Part shown: piece by piece, positions 34,993-44,479 of the stretch
Position numbering within the stretch: position 1 is the stretch's first letter
Layout of the letters: every line of letters begins with the position of its first letter
NCBI GenBank assembly: GCA_020056225.1
Contig: JAGVIE010000048.1
Location: forward strand, 165,352 to 228,365
Source: Bacteroidota bacterium
Lineage (GTDB): Bacteria > Bacteroidota > Ignavibacteria > UBA10030 > SZUA-254
Direction: 5' to 3'
DNA: 63,014 bases
Made by a program: the position numbers and the translations under genes
Notes under the pieces: model-generated
The model's input: only the letters and a program-made list of their open reading frames with translations
Databases searched by the model: none
What the model was told of the DNA's origin: nothing

Positions 34993-37900
34993 TTATCTAA
35001 TCAACAACATCTTCTTTACTATATTAATATTCCCCGCTTGGAGTTTATAGAAGAACATACCACTCGGTAAAGTACCCGCATCAAAACTAACTGATTTGAA
35101 CCCTGCGTTTTGACTCTCATTAACTAGCGTCAATACTTCACGACCAAGAAGATCATAGACTTTCAGAGTAACATGTGCTACTCCGGGTAATCCATATCTG
35201 ATTTCCGTAATTGGATTGAATGGATTTGGATAATTCTGTTCCAATGAAAATTCAGTAGGTATTTTTGGATTAATTTCATCCTTAACACCCGTGAGGAGAT
35301 CTACCTCGAATTGCCATGTAATCGGTGTTGTTATTATATTGCCGTAAATGTCCGATAGCGAATCAATCGTTACCCGCATAGTATCGCCTTCAATCATATC
35401 ATCGATATTGGCGGGGGTGATGACCAATTCATCGACTTTACACAAGATATTAATGCTTACGTCGATATCTTTTGAGACGTTGCGCATTTTAATATTTTGT
35501 TTTGTCGCGGTACCGCAATTGATGCTTTCACTCAACTTGATTTTTATATCATCGCCGGCATTCAGGATTCCGTCAGAAGGTTGCGGATTGCCAAAAGCAG
35601 CGGGTGCTATACGATCGAGTACACCGGCATAGGTGCGAGTGAAGAAAGAATCAACCGTACAATGCGTTGATGCCTGAAGTTCATATCCTCCATCAATTAA
35701 TGCAGACATATCCCAAACGTAGAGAATTGAATCAGCGGGTAACGTAGTACGCGGATAATTGAATAATTGAATCCAGTCGTTCGCTCCGTGGAGTCGGTAT
35801 TCGAATTTAAGCTGCTGCATATTCAGATTGGCTGCATTATAGTCTTTGAGAACTATATTCATCTGATTGTTATTGTTCGCATTCGCGATCCAGTTTAACG
35901 AAGGTTTTACTATCCTGACATCACTGCATGGCTTAATATAATGCACACTGAACGCTACAGTAGTATCAAATTGATCATCGCAAGCAGAATACAGATGCAC
36001 CATGAGATTTTCATAATCATACACACTTCCAATCTCGCGCATGACGCGTAACGTTGCACGCTGGGGATCAGCGCCATTGGGCGGCATGGAAAATGGTAAT
36101 TGATCATCACCTAACACTGCACCCCCCACCTGGATAATCGCTCCGTCTGGATTGCTTCCTTGTACCAACGATAATAAATAAGTACGCGTTTCATCATTCT
36201 GTGTTAAATTATATAGATAGAGGTCGAACGATGCCGGCATCTCCGGTGGGACATTATTTTGTAGATAAGTATTCATAGACAAACCAACACCTTCGCGTGG
36301 TAATGTTGGATGTTCCCACGGGCAACTGCTTGCACCGCTCAGCAATTTGAATACCGGTGTTCCGTATACCGGATCGCCAAGAATATCAACGGTAAATCCA
36401 TCGCCCGGAGGAGACGCATCATCATCAGCCAATTCAAAACCGATTGTATTTGTGACTTCATAAGTAGTGCTTCCCGAAATACCAACATCGAGTTTAGCGA
36501 ATATCTTCACACCGGCTTCAGCTTCATTAAAATCACCCGCCTTAGCTCCGATACTCAAAGCTACTTCGGCATCTATGAATAGGTTCAATCCGATCGATAA
36601 TGTTGAAGTTGATGTTATAGTCGCTTCTTCACTAAGATTTGTACCTGCTGAGAAAGAAACATTGCTTGGGAATTCGGGTATTGGTATTGCGTTGTTTTTC
36701 AACGTGGTGTTATAATCGATCACCTGCTGCCATACGTCGATTTGATTGAGCAATACTTTTGCCGAATCTTGTTTGATCTTGACGCCTGAACTATTAAGAA
36801 TATCAGCCAAACTCTGCAAGCCCGGTATCACGCTTTCACGGATATAACTCTCAGTGTACAAGTATGTGGTTTTGAAACCGTTTCCATTCCAGACTATTCC
36901 TGTATCAAGTGCTACGCTACAACTACTTGTATCATAATCAATGATATCCGTTTTAGCATACACGAGGTTGAGTGCAGCACCCATATAAACATCCCCCTCT
37001 GCCCCGGTGATAACATCGTTATCGGAGGTTTTCAGAACCTGAGTCGCCGATATCTTTATTTCTTGCGTACCTTCGATAGTATTGCGTAAACCTACTTTCG
37101 CCTCCACTGCCCCGCCTACCCATGCGCCGGTGGAACCAAGACCGGGTACCTCGCCACCACCACCAACTTTAAACTTCGCAAAAACACCAACACCTACTTC
37201 TGTTTCAAACGAAAAACCCAGACTCACACTTGTACTTGTTTGTGTTGAGATATAACTATAACTCTGATCGCCGGGAGGATCACGAAGTATCATCAACGGT
37301 ATCTCAGGTGATACAGTAGAGAACTGAAATTCACGCGGCTTTTGTCCACGGACAAATACCCATATCGTATCATACATGGTATATTTATCAACTTCGGTCT
37401 TGACCACAAATCTTTTTTGATAAGGATGCACGCCACCACCAGTAATGTTAGGATATCCGGGAGTAAGTGGATAGTATTTACTTCCACCTCCGAGTGAGAT
37501 AATAGTATCTCGATTATCATATGCAACATAATCGTATAGTGTGACCTTACCAAGATTAACTTGACATTCCAGATCACCATATTTTTCTGTCACATTAATC
37601 TTCACGGCGTATGTTACCTCCTGTTGCAATATCGGTACGTTGTAAACACCACAACCCGCAGGCGGTAAATCGCTGATTTTTGTTATCGGCGGTGAGTGGT
37701 AGATAAAATTGTGGGTAGTATCGTGTTCGGAAATATCAATTGTATCTGCTGTAAAATAATTAATGATCGTTAAACTATCAGGATGATCGATATGTACTAA
37801 TTGTACAATATATTTTTGCGCAGGAAGTGTAAGCTGGTATGAACCAACGCTGTCTGTATGAAGTGTGGTTTCGAAACAATTCGAAATCAGACTTTTTACA

Positions 37901-40362
37901 ATGATATCAGCTACACCCATAAAGTTATCACAGCCACCGGCAATTTTTCCGTTAAGAATCGTCTTCGTCGTATCTGAAAAGATCAGATTTGTGACAGGGT
38001 CCTGAATATTGAGAAAAGTTGAAGCTGGTGAAAATTTATGATTCAAGTATTCAACCGAAATTGTATAGTTTCCGGCTTCAGCGACACTAATTGAGTAATG
38101 GCCCGATGAATCGGTATATTCACCCGTTGAATTTCCGTTGATTAAAATTTTTACACCCGGCACAGGACACAATGAGTCAGATCCCAGTAATACCCATCCG
38201 CTGACCTCAATAGATGTTGTATCTAGGAAATTTATTCCGGTATAGATATGATTATCCTGAGTGAAGGGCAGAGCTATAGAATCCTGAGGAAACGTTGATC
38301 CCTTAAATCCATGACCTCTTTTATACGGTCTTATCGTAAAGTCAACATCTTCTTCCCAATTAATTCTTGCTATGGTGTATGATCCATTAGTGAGAGTAGT
38401 TCCATAGTGCCAGACAGGAGGATTATCATCTACCCAAAGCGGATTACCAAATAATAAACCATGATGATCTCCATTGGTTGCATAATCGCCTACTATATTT
38501 TCGGCATTTTGGTTGAAGCGCCAATAACCAACAAGACCTGTTTCATTCCCACGCATGATGTGGTGTTGATTAGCAGCTATTTGCTCTGCGGTCCTAGAGG
38601 TGTTCCAAACACAGATTTCGTCAACCAATCCATTAAAAGATCGTGATGAAGAAGTAGCATCTCTTCCAATTTCAAGATTGCCATCGAACTCTTCTATACT
38701 ATGAGGCACAGTATTCACAGCCATCGTGTCATTCATATAGATCGTCGCTTTATCCGGTTCAAGAACGAGAGCAATGAATGTCCACTCATTATCCGGTACG
38801 ATCAATCCTGATAACCAGTCATATGTTGCAGCATCGGCATTCCAGTGATAACGCAATTCACCGCTGCTTAATATACTCAGCCCGGCGATTGTACTATTTG
38901 CTCTGCAAAATAAAATTCCTGCCCAATCATTTTGCGCGCCATTACGTTTAATACAAGCCGAGAAGGTAACAGTATTGGAATTGAGATTCAATGGTGGAAT
39001 TGAAACGTAATCATCGACACCATCTAATGATAGTGCACTACTTAAATTTTGAGATGTTGGATAAGCCCGCATTTCAACATTTTTTACACCGCCTGAACCT
39101 GTAGGTGTGGTAACAGAACCTTTAACAGAACCATTTGCTGGAGTAAAACCGTAGTTGGATACAGTTAATAATATTTGGTTATTCTTTCGAACTTCTAAAT
39201 TGTATTTGTGCACTTTACCTGGTTCTGCACCAACATCGTTTTTTACTACTTGATTAGGATAAACACCAGGTAATAAGACACCATCGCGATAAAGCCGTAG
39301 CTCATCCTCAAAGCCGACTGGAAAATCAGTCCAATAAACATATACATATCCACTGTAAACATCTTCACCGTCAGATGCTTTCAAATATACAGCGCGACCA
39401 AATTTAGAATCAGAGAATACTGAATAAAGTCCGGAAATATTATTGTAAGATCTTACTTGATATGTATATCTTTGTTCCGGCACAGCAGAATAATCGAGAT
39501 AAGATTTCTCAGCGACTGGTATCGTGTTTAACAGATTACCATCTCGGAAAATTTGAAAATGGGTGGCATAATCAGAAATGCAGGTCCAGCCCATCCTAAC
39601 ATATCCAACTGTTGTATCTTCAGAGACTGCAAAATTTTCAGGCCTGATAAATGGTACAGTTGCCCCAACTTGTTCTACACGTGTCGAGGTATATATACCA
39701 TAATATCCGCAGGTTGCAACGCCCCAATTAGATGAATTGCCGGGAGTAGTGCTAACAGTATAATTCGTTGAAGATGTCGTTGCAATCAGGGCACCATCCT
39801 CATATATCTTATAATAACTCGTAAGTTCACTTCCATTCGACCAACTCATATTAATATATTTATCGCTGTTAGTGGGATTCGTTACACTGAGATTGGTCGG
39901 TGGTTGAAGTGGTTTGGTTGACCCTTGGTCTGTCCAGGTTGGATTATCACCGCAAGTCGGCCGTTGAATTACTAATTTATAGGTATATGTCTTTCCTGGT
40001 TCTCTATAGACCCAAACATGATGAGTCCAATATACTAACCAAGGCTGCCAGGAGTAGTTGTATGTGAAAATTTGGTTATCATTTTCGTATAACCAGATAT
40101 TTATGGAAGATCCCCAAAAACAAGTTTGTGTAATCTGCCAATAAATATCTATAAGTTGCTCTGAAGCAGCGTCGGTAGCATAGAAATAGTCAGCTAAAAC
40201 ATTCGCAGTTTTTGCTTTGCTCGTGTCTATCTGCCCAAATGTAACTGGATCTGAATAGACCTCGGTTTTGATATTCTCTTGGGCTGCAACCGGCATCGAA
40301 ATTATCAGCCAACAACACAGAGACAGAAATAAAAACTTATAAATATTTTTCATAGCGGGCAC
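34993..40362 (-). CDS. Giant secreted multidomain protein (FN3, LamG, T9SS sorting domain)
   Basis: A 1789-residue protein with a signal peptide (residues 1-28, ending VAAQ). Residues of about 140-400 contain fibronectin III-like modules (PPTNLSVTNP, RPENFAVSEDT). About 435-630 is a LamG/concanavalin-type domain (LSLDGVDDYVSIPP, FNGLVDEICVWNTSRT, GLVGYWRFN). Carboxypeptidase-regulatory-like Ig modules follow (SGWVLLGSDSL, TDSSGHYSISV). A long Gly/Ser/Thr/Val-rich beta region of about 1040-1300 begins at LRDPPGDQSYSYI. The C-terminus is a T9SS type A domain (LEQNYPNPFNP). It is probably a surface adhesin or matrix protein. The exact domain borders are estimates. Confidence 0.8.
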   Translation of the reverse strand: MPAMKNIYKFLFLSLCCWLIISMPVAAQENIKTEVYSDPVTFGQIDTSKAKTANVLADYFYATDAASEQLIDIYWQITQTCFWGSSINIWLYENDNQIFTYNYSWQPWLVYWTHHVWVYREPGKTYTYKLVIQRPTCGDNPTWTDQGSTKPLQPPTNLSVTNPTNSDKYINMSWSNGSELTSYYKIYEDGALIATTSSTNYTVSTTPGNSSNWGVATCGYYGIYTSTRVEQVGATVPFIRPENFAVSEDTTVGYVRMGWTCISDYATHFQIFRDGNLLNTIPVAEKSYLDYSAVPEQRYTYQVRSYNNISGLYSVFSDSKFGRAVYLKASDGEDVYSGYVYVYWTDFPVGFEDELRLYRDGVLLPGVYPNQVVKNDVGAEPGKVHKYNLEVRKNNQILLTVSNYGFTPANGSVKGSVTTPTGSGGVKNVEMRAYPTSQNLSSALSLDGVDDYVSIPPLNLNSNTVTFSACIKRNGAQNDWAGILFCRANSTIAGLSILSSGELRYHWNADAATYDWLSGLIVPDNEWTFIALVLEPDKATIYMNDTMAVNTVPHSIEEFDGNLEIGRDATSSSRSFNGLVDEICVWNTSRTAEQIAANQHHIMRGNETGLVGYWRFNQNAENIVGDYATNGDHHGLLFGNPLWVDDNPPVWHYGTTLTNGSYTIARINWEEDVDFTIRPYKRGHGFKGSTFPQDSIALPFTQDNHIYTGINFLDTTSIEVSGWVLLGSDSLCPVPGVKILINGNSTGEYTDSSGHYSISVAEAGNYTISVEYLNHKFSPASTFLNIQDPVTNLIFSDTTKTILNGKIAGGCDNFMGVADIIVKSLISNCFETTLHTDSVGSYQLTLPAQKYIVQLVHIDHPDSLTIINYFTADTIDISEHDTTHNFIYHSPPITKISDLPPAGCGVYNVPILQQEVTYAVKINVTEKYGDLECQVNLGKVTLYDYVAYDNRDTIISLGGGSKYYPLTPGYPNITGGGVHPYQKRFVVKTEVDKYTMYDTIWVFVRGQKPREFQFSTVSPEIPLMILRDPPGDQSYSYISTQTSTSVSLGFSFETEVGVGVFAKFKVGGGGEVPGLGSTGAWVGGAVEAKVGLRNTIEGTQEIKISATQVLKTSDNDVITGAEGDVYMGAALNLVYAKTDIIDYDTSSCSVALDTGIVWNGNGFKTTYLYTESYIRESVIPGLQSLADILNSSGVKIKQDSAKVLLNQIDVWQQVIDYNTTLKNNAIPIPEFPSNVSFSAGTNLSEEATITSTSTLSIGLNLFIDAEVALSIGAKAGDFNEAEAGVKIFAKLDVGISGSTTYEVTNTIGFELADDDASPPGDGFTVDILGDPVYGTPVFKLLSGASSCPWEHPTLPREGVGLSMNTYLQNNVPPEMPASFDLYLYNLTQNDETRTYLLSLVQGSNPDGAIIQVGGAVLGDDQLPFSMPPNGADPQRATLRVMREIGSVYDYENLMVHLYSACDDQFDTTVAFSVHYIKPCSDVRIVKPSLNWIANANNNNQMNIVLKDYNAANLNMQQLKFEYRLHGANDWIQLFNYPRTTLPADSILYVWDMSALIDGGYELQASTHCTVDSFFTRTYAGVLDRIAPAAFGNPQPSDGILNAGDDIKIKLSESINCGTATKQNIKMRNVSKDIDVSINILCKVDELVITPANIDDMIEGDTMRVTIDSLSDIYGNIITTPITWQFEVDLLTGVKDEINPKIPTEFSLEQNYPNPFNPITEIRYGLPGVAHVTLKVYDLLGREVLTLVNESQNAGFKSVSFDAGTLPSGMFFYKLQAGNINIVKKMLLIR

Positions 40363-40486
40363 CTCATATTATTTTTAGATGGATGAAATTTATTTATTTG
40401 TCCAATGTGAAAATTAAAGATTAATATTCAATAACGTATTGTGATTATATAAAAATAAAATACCGCTTAAATTTCTCACTGTCCTT

Positions 40487-41374
40487 CTATTTATAGATTT
40501 TATTCCGGGCACCAAAGAGCGTATTTCTTAACACCATCGCTATCGTCATAGGTCCTACTCCACCCGGGACAGGCGTTATCGCACTTGCAACCTTCGATGC
40601 TGATTCTAAATGAACGTCGCCTACAATCCTATAACCGGATTTAGTAGAAATATCTTCAACTCTGTTTATTCCGACATCAATAACAACGGCACCGGATTTC
40701 ATCATATCTCCTGTAATACATTCAGCTTTTCCCATCGCGGCTATAAGAATATCTGCCTGCTTGCTGTAGTAAGCAATATCTTTCGCCCCTGTGTGAGCTA
40801 TAGTTACTATTGCATTCGCGCCTTTCTGTTTTTGAAGAAGAATATTTGCTATCGGCTTCCCGACAATATTACTTCTACCGACAATAACTACATGCTTACC
40901 GGCGGGATCGTTTCCACTTCGAATAAGGAGTTCTTGTATTCCTGCCGGCGTACACGGCTTCATACAGGGTAAGCCAATAACCATCCTTCCGATATTGATC
41001 GGGTGAAATCCATCAACATCTTTACGGTAATCGATTGCAGATATTATTTTATCTTCATTGATATGCTTCGGCAGGGGAAGTTGCATCAATATTCCATGAA
41101 TCTTCGGATCAAGATTGAATTGATTAATAAGCTGTAGAACTTTTTCTTCGGAAACATCGGCGGGTAATTTTTCAGTGATGGAATAAAACCCCATCTCATC
41201 GCATCCTTTCCCTTTCATCTTCACATATGATTGTGAACCGGGGTCTTCACCGACAAGTATGAATGCGAGACCTGGAATTATTCCGTGTTCTTCTTTAAGC
41301 TTCTGTGTTTCGAGCTTTATCTCGCGTTTGATTTCCTCTGATATTTTTTTTCCATCTATAAGGATTGCTGTCAT
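40487..41374 (-). CDS. folD: Bifunctional methylenetetrahydrofolate dehydrogenase/cyclohydrolase
   Basis: A 295-residue protein of normal length. The catalytic block SYVKMKGKGC holds the Tyr and Lys of FolD; QLPLPKHI, KDVDGFHPIN, VIVGRSNIVGKP (NADP-binding) and PVPGGVGPMTIAMVL complete the signature. It interconverts methylene-, methenyl- and formyl-tetrahydrofolate in the cytoplasm. It lies 20 bases downstream of ymdB on the same strand, probably in one operon. Nothing unusual is seen. Confidence 0.97.
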   Translation of the reverse strand: MTAILIDGKKISEEIKREIKLETQKLKEEHGIIPGLAFILVGEDPGSQSYVKMKGKGCDEMGFYSITEKLPADVSEEKVLQLINQFNLDPKIHGILMQLPLPKHINEDKIISAIDYRKDVDGFHPINIGRMVIGLPCMKPCTPAGIQELLIRSGNDPAGKHVVIVGRSNIVGKPIANILLQKQKGANAIVTIAHTGAKDIAYYSKQADILIAAMGKAECITGDMMKSGAVVIDVGINRVEDISTKSGYRIVGDVHLESASKVASAITPVPGGVGPMTIAMVLRNTLFGARNKIYK

Positions 41375-41394
41375 AGCAATGAAATAGTATTTTT

Positions 41395-42201
41395 TTAGAA
41401 CGCAGGAAAGACAAAACTTTCAATCTTCAATGCCTTGCCGGTTTCTGCATCAGCCTGAACATACACACCGCACATGCGTACATCATGCGATGCCATTTCA
41501 TATTTGAACGGCGTCTGATGAATGAAACGCCGTAACGCGATTTCCTTCTTCAACCCGATCACAGAATCGTACGGACCGGTCATGCCGACGTCGGTGATGT
41601 ATGCGGTACCGCGCGGCAATATTCTCGCATCGGCGGTTTGGATATGAGTATGTGTGCCGACAAGAGCGGTTACACGTCCGTCAAGATGCCAGCCCAATGC
41701 TACTTTTTCCGCTGTAGCCTCAGCGTGGAAATCGACAAAAATTATTTTGGTCTGTTCCAGAATTTTCTCAACTGCCCAATCGGCTTTCTTGAACGGGCAA
41801 TCGATCGGCTGCATATATACGCGCCCCTGCAAATTCAAAATGCCGACTTTCCCCTTCTCACCTAAATCGAAAACGATGAAACCATTGCCGGGATTTTCGG
41901 ATGGATAGTTCAGAGGGCGCAATATTGTTCTGGACGTAGAGAGAAGTTTCCTCGTGTGCCAGTTGTCCCATAAATGATTCCCACCGGTGAGCACATTTAT
42001 GCCAAGTCCGAAAACTTTTTCAGCAGTCTTCTCATCAATACCTTTGCCGTCGACAAGGTTCTCGCCGTTAGCGATGCAAATATCGACCTGATATTTTTGA
42101 AGATAACTTTTCAATACAGTCTCGGTAAGTTCAAGTCCAGGACTGCCGACAATGTCGCCAATAAATAGAATATTTAAAACTTTCTGATTCATGGATGGCA
42201 A
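41395..42201 (-). CDS. ymdB: YmdB-family metallophosphoesterase (TIGR00282 type)
   Basis: A 268-residue calcineurin-like phosphoesterase. Metal ligands are visible in FIGDIVGSPG, IANGENL, TGGNHLWDN, VDFHAEATAEK and GTHTHIQTAD. Members of this family hydrolyse 2',3'-cyclic nucleotides in Bacillus and affect biofilm and motility choices. A role in this organism is not known. It starts divergently from the E1 dehydrogenase with 83 bases between the starts, and is followed by folD. Confidence 0.93.
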   Translation of the reverse strand: MPSMNQKVLNILFIGDIVGSPGLELTETVLKSYLQKYQVDICIANGENLVDGKGIDEKTAEKVFGLGINVLTGGNHLWDNWHTRKLLSTSRTILRPLNYPSENPGNGFIVFDLGEKGKVGILNLQGRVYMQPIDCPFKKADWAVEKILEQTKIIFVDFHAEATAEKVALGWHLDGRVTALVGTHTHIQTADARILPRGTAYITDVGMTGPYDSVIGLKKEIALRRFIHQTPFKYEMASHDVRMCGVYVQADAETGKALKIESFVFPAF

Positions 42202-42284
42202 TATAATGAAATTTGTGTTAACTTAAAATTGTTATATCTTAATAATATCAGATAGTTTTGTCTCATTAAATCTTTTAAGAAATT

Positions 42285-44372
42285 GTGGTAAAAGAAACCA
42301 TTTCAGAAATTCAAAAAATATTATTTGAGCCCCTTCTAGATAGAGGAATGCGGGTTCATAACAAAACACTCAAGCAGTGGTACAAGTTAATGCATCTCGG
42401 ACGCCTCCTCGATCTTAAAGCCGCAATGTATGTTCGGCTTGCAAAGGGGTGGTCTTATCATTCCTCATGCGCGGGGCACGAAGGGATCCAACTTATACTT
42501 GGTCTTTCGTTCCGGCAGGGAAAAGATTTTCTGTTTCCATACTACCGCGATCTCATGACATCTCTTGCCGCAGGATTGAGTGTTGAAGAGATAATTGAAA
42601 ACGGTCTTTCAAAACCTACCGATGTCGGATCGGGCGGCAGGCACATGAGCAACCATTTCTCGAAACCGTTAATTGGAATTCAGAATGTTTCATCTGCCAC
42701 CGGCAATCACGCGCTTCATGCGGTTGGGGTTGCGCGTGCGATCAAAAAATATAACGGTGATGAGATTGCATTTTCCAGCTTCGGCGATTCATCTGTTTCG
42801 GAAGGATATGTTTATGAAGCCGTGAGCGGAGCCGCACGCGAGAAACTGCCTGTTATTTTTGTCATACAGAATAATAAGTACGGAATATCCGTCACGAACA
42901 AAGAGCAGGCGGCAAATGAAAATGTCGCGGAGAATTTTATTGGATTTAAAAGCTTGAAGATCGTCAATGTTGATGGAACGAATGTATTCGATTCGTGGAG
43001 AGGCATGCAGGAAGCGCTTGATTTTGTGAAAGCCGGAAACGGACCGGCAATTGTGCATGCTGAATGTGTAAGGATGAACTCACACAGCAATTCAGACCGG
43101 CAGGAACTTTACCGCAACGCTGAAGAAATCGCAGATGCTCAACGCTTCGATCCTCTTAATCGATTGCGAGAGTATCTTCTTGTACAAAACCTGCTCACAG
43201 AAGAAGAATTACAAGCGATTGAATCGGAAAATAAAAAAACCGTTGAGGATGCAGGAACAAGAGTTGAGAACGAACCTGATCCCGATCCGACAACGGCAAC
43301 AATGTATGTAATTCCGCCTACACTCGAAAATTCTAAAGAAGATGAGCCGCTCACGACACCGAATCGAGATATTCCCACACTGAATCTCAGGGAGGCGATC
43401 AACGAAACATTGAAAGAAGAATTCCGGCGCAACCCAAATACATTTTTGTGGGGACAGGATGTCGCTTCCAAGGATAAAGGCGGCGTGTTTAATATTACAA
43501 AAGGAATGCAGCAGGAATTCGGCATCGAGCGCATCTTCAACGCGCCGATTGCTGAGGATTTCATTGTTGGAACTGCAAACGGTTTCTGCCGTTACCGCGA
43601 TGACATCTGCGTAGTGATTGAAGGTGCGCAGTTCGCCGACTACTTCTGGCCCGCGATGGAACAACTCGTCGAGTGTGCGCACGAATATTACCGAACCAAC
43701 GGACAGTTCACGCCAAACATAGTCATCCGGCTTGCCTCAGGCGGATACATCGGCGGCGGGTTGTACCACTCACAAAGTTTAGATGCAACATTCGCAACGA
43801 TTCCGGGATTGAGAATAGTGATGCCCTCGTTTGCCGACGATGCGATTGGATTGATGCGTATGGCAATGCGAAGCCGTGGAATAACGATTTATATTGAGAA
43901 CAAATTTTTATACAACCAATTTTTCACTAAAGCACAGCGACCATCGGAAAGTCATGTTGTACCATTTGGTAAAGCGCGGGTAAGAAAAGCAGGCAACGAT
44001 TTAAGCATTGTTGCCTGGGGAACACCTGTGCATTTTGCTCTGCGTGCCGCACGTAAATTGGAAACCGAGCATAAGATCGATGCAGAAGTTCTCGATCTCC
44101 GTTCAATTAATCCGTTAGATGTTGATGCCATCTTAAAAACAATTAAGAAAACAGGAAGATTACTCGTAGTACATGAACATCCGTTGTTTGGTGGATTCGG
44201 GGGTGAGATTGCGTCCATTGTCAGCGAGCAAGCGTTTCAATATCTTGATGCACCGGTTATGCGTATAGCTTCGAAGAACTCGCCTGTTCCATTCTCAAGA
44301 ATTCTTGAGCGCGCGGTGCTCGTGCAGGAGGAGGATGTTTTACAAGCGGCAGTTAAATTAGCTGGATTCTAA
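42285..44372 (+). CDS. Fused E1 alpha/beta subunits of a 2-oxoacid dehydrogenase (branched-chain type)
   Basis: A 695-residue protein starting with GTG. Residues of about 30-330 are the alpha part with the thiamine diphosphate motif FGDSSVSEGYVYEA to NNKYGIS (GDG of the family reads GDS) and phosphorylation-loop-like RMNSHSNSD. Residues of about 355-695 are the beta part (LREAINETLKEE, EGAQFADYFWPAMEQL, SGGYIGGGLYHSQS, LDLRSINPLD). The enzyme decarboxylates a 2-oxoacid and passes the acyl group to an E2 lipoyl protein. The fused form is common in FCB bacteria. The substrate may be pyruvate or branched-chain oxoacids. E2 and E3 are not adjacent. Confidence 0.9.
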   Translation: MVKETISEIQKILFEPLLDRGMRVHNKTLKQWYKLMHLGRLLDLKAAMYVRLAKGWSYHSSCAGHEGIQLILGLSFRQGKDFLFPYYRDLMTSLAAGLSVEEIIENGLSKPTDVGSGGRHMSNHFSKPLIGIQNVSSATGNHALHAVGVARAIKKYNGDEIAFSSFGDSSVSEGYVYEAVSGAAREKLPVIFVIQNNKYGISVTNKEQAANENVAENFIGFKSLKIVNVDGTNVFDSWRGMQEALDFVKAGNGPAIVHAECVRMNSHSNSDRQELYRNAEEIADAQRFDPLNRLREYLLVQNLLTEEELQAIESENKKTVEDAGTRVENEPDPDPTTATMYVIPPTLENSKEDEPLTTPNRDIPTLNLREAINETLKEEFRRNPNTFLWGQDVASKDKGGVFNITKGMQQEFGIERIFNAPIAEDFIVGTANGFCRYRDDICVVIEGAQFADYFWPAMEQLVECAHEYYRTNGQFTPNIVIRLASGGYIGGGLYHSQSLDATFATIPGLRIVMPSFADDAIGLMRMAMRSRGITIYIENKFLYNQFFTKAQRPSESHVVPFGKARVRKAGNDLSIVAWGTPVHFALRAARKLETEHKIDAEVLDLRSINPLDVDAILKTIKKTGRLLVVHEHPLFGGFGGEIASIVSEQAFQYLDAPVMRIASKNSPVPFSRILERAVLVQEEDVLQAAVKLAGF

Positions 44373-44377
44373 AACAT

Positions 44378-44409
44378 AAAGCCGGCTCTTGTCTAAACGA
44401 GCCGGCTTT
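44378..44409. terminator. Terminator hairpin between convergent genes
   Basis: Perfect 11-bp arms AAAGCCGGCTC and GAGCCGGCTTT around a 10-base loop, six bases after the E1 dehydrogenase stop and ahead of the convergent T9SS gene. The A/T ends make it usable in both directions. Confidence 0.75.
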
Positions 44410-44479
44410 GCATGTCCATCTTCTCTACTAATCCACCAAGACGCTCTCCAAAAGGATATTATCTTCTGGCCATTTGATA

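Noticed and set aside
42285-44372. E1 alpha/beta fusion considered as novel
   Set aside because: Fused E1 alpha/beta proteins of this length are well known in Bacteroidota.
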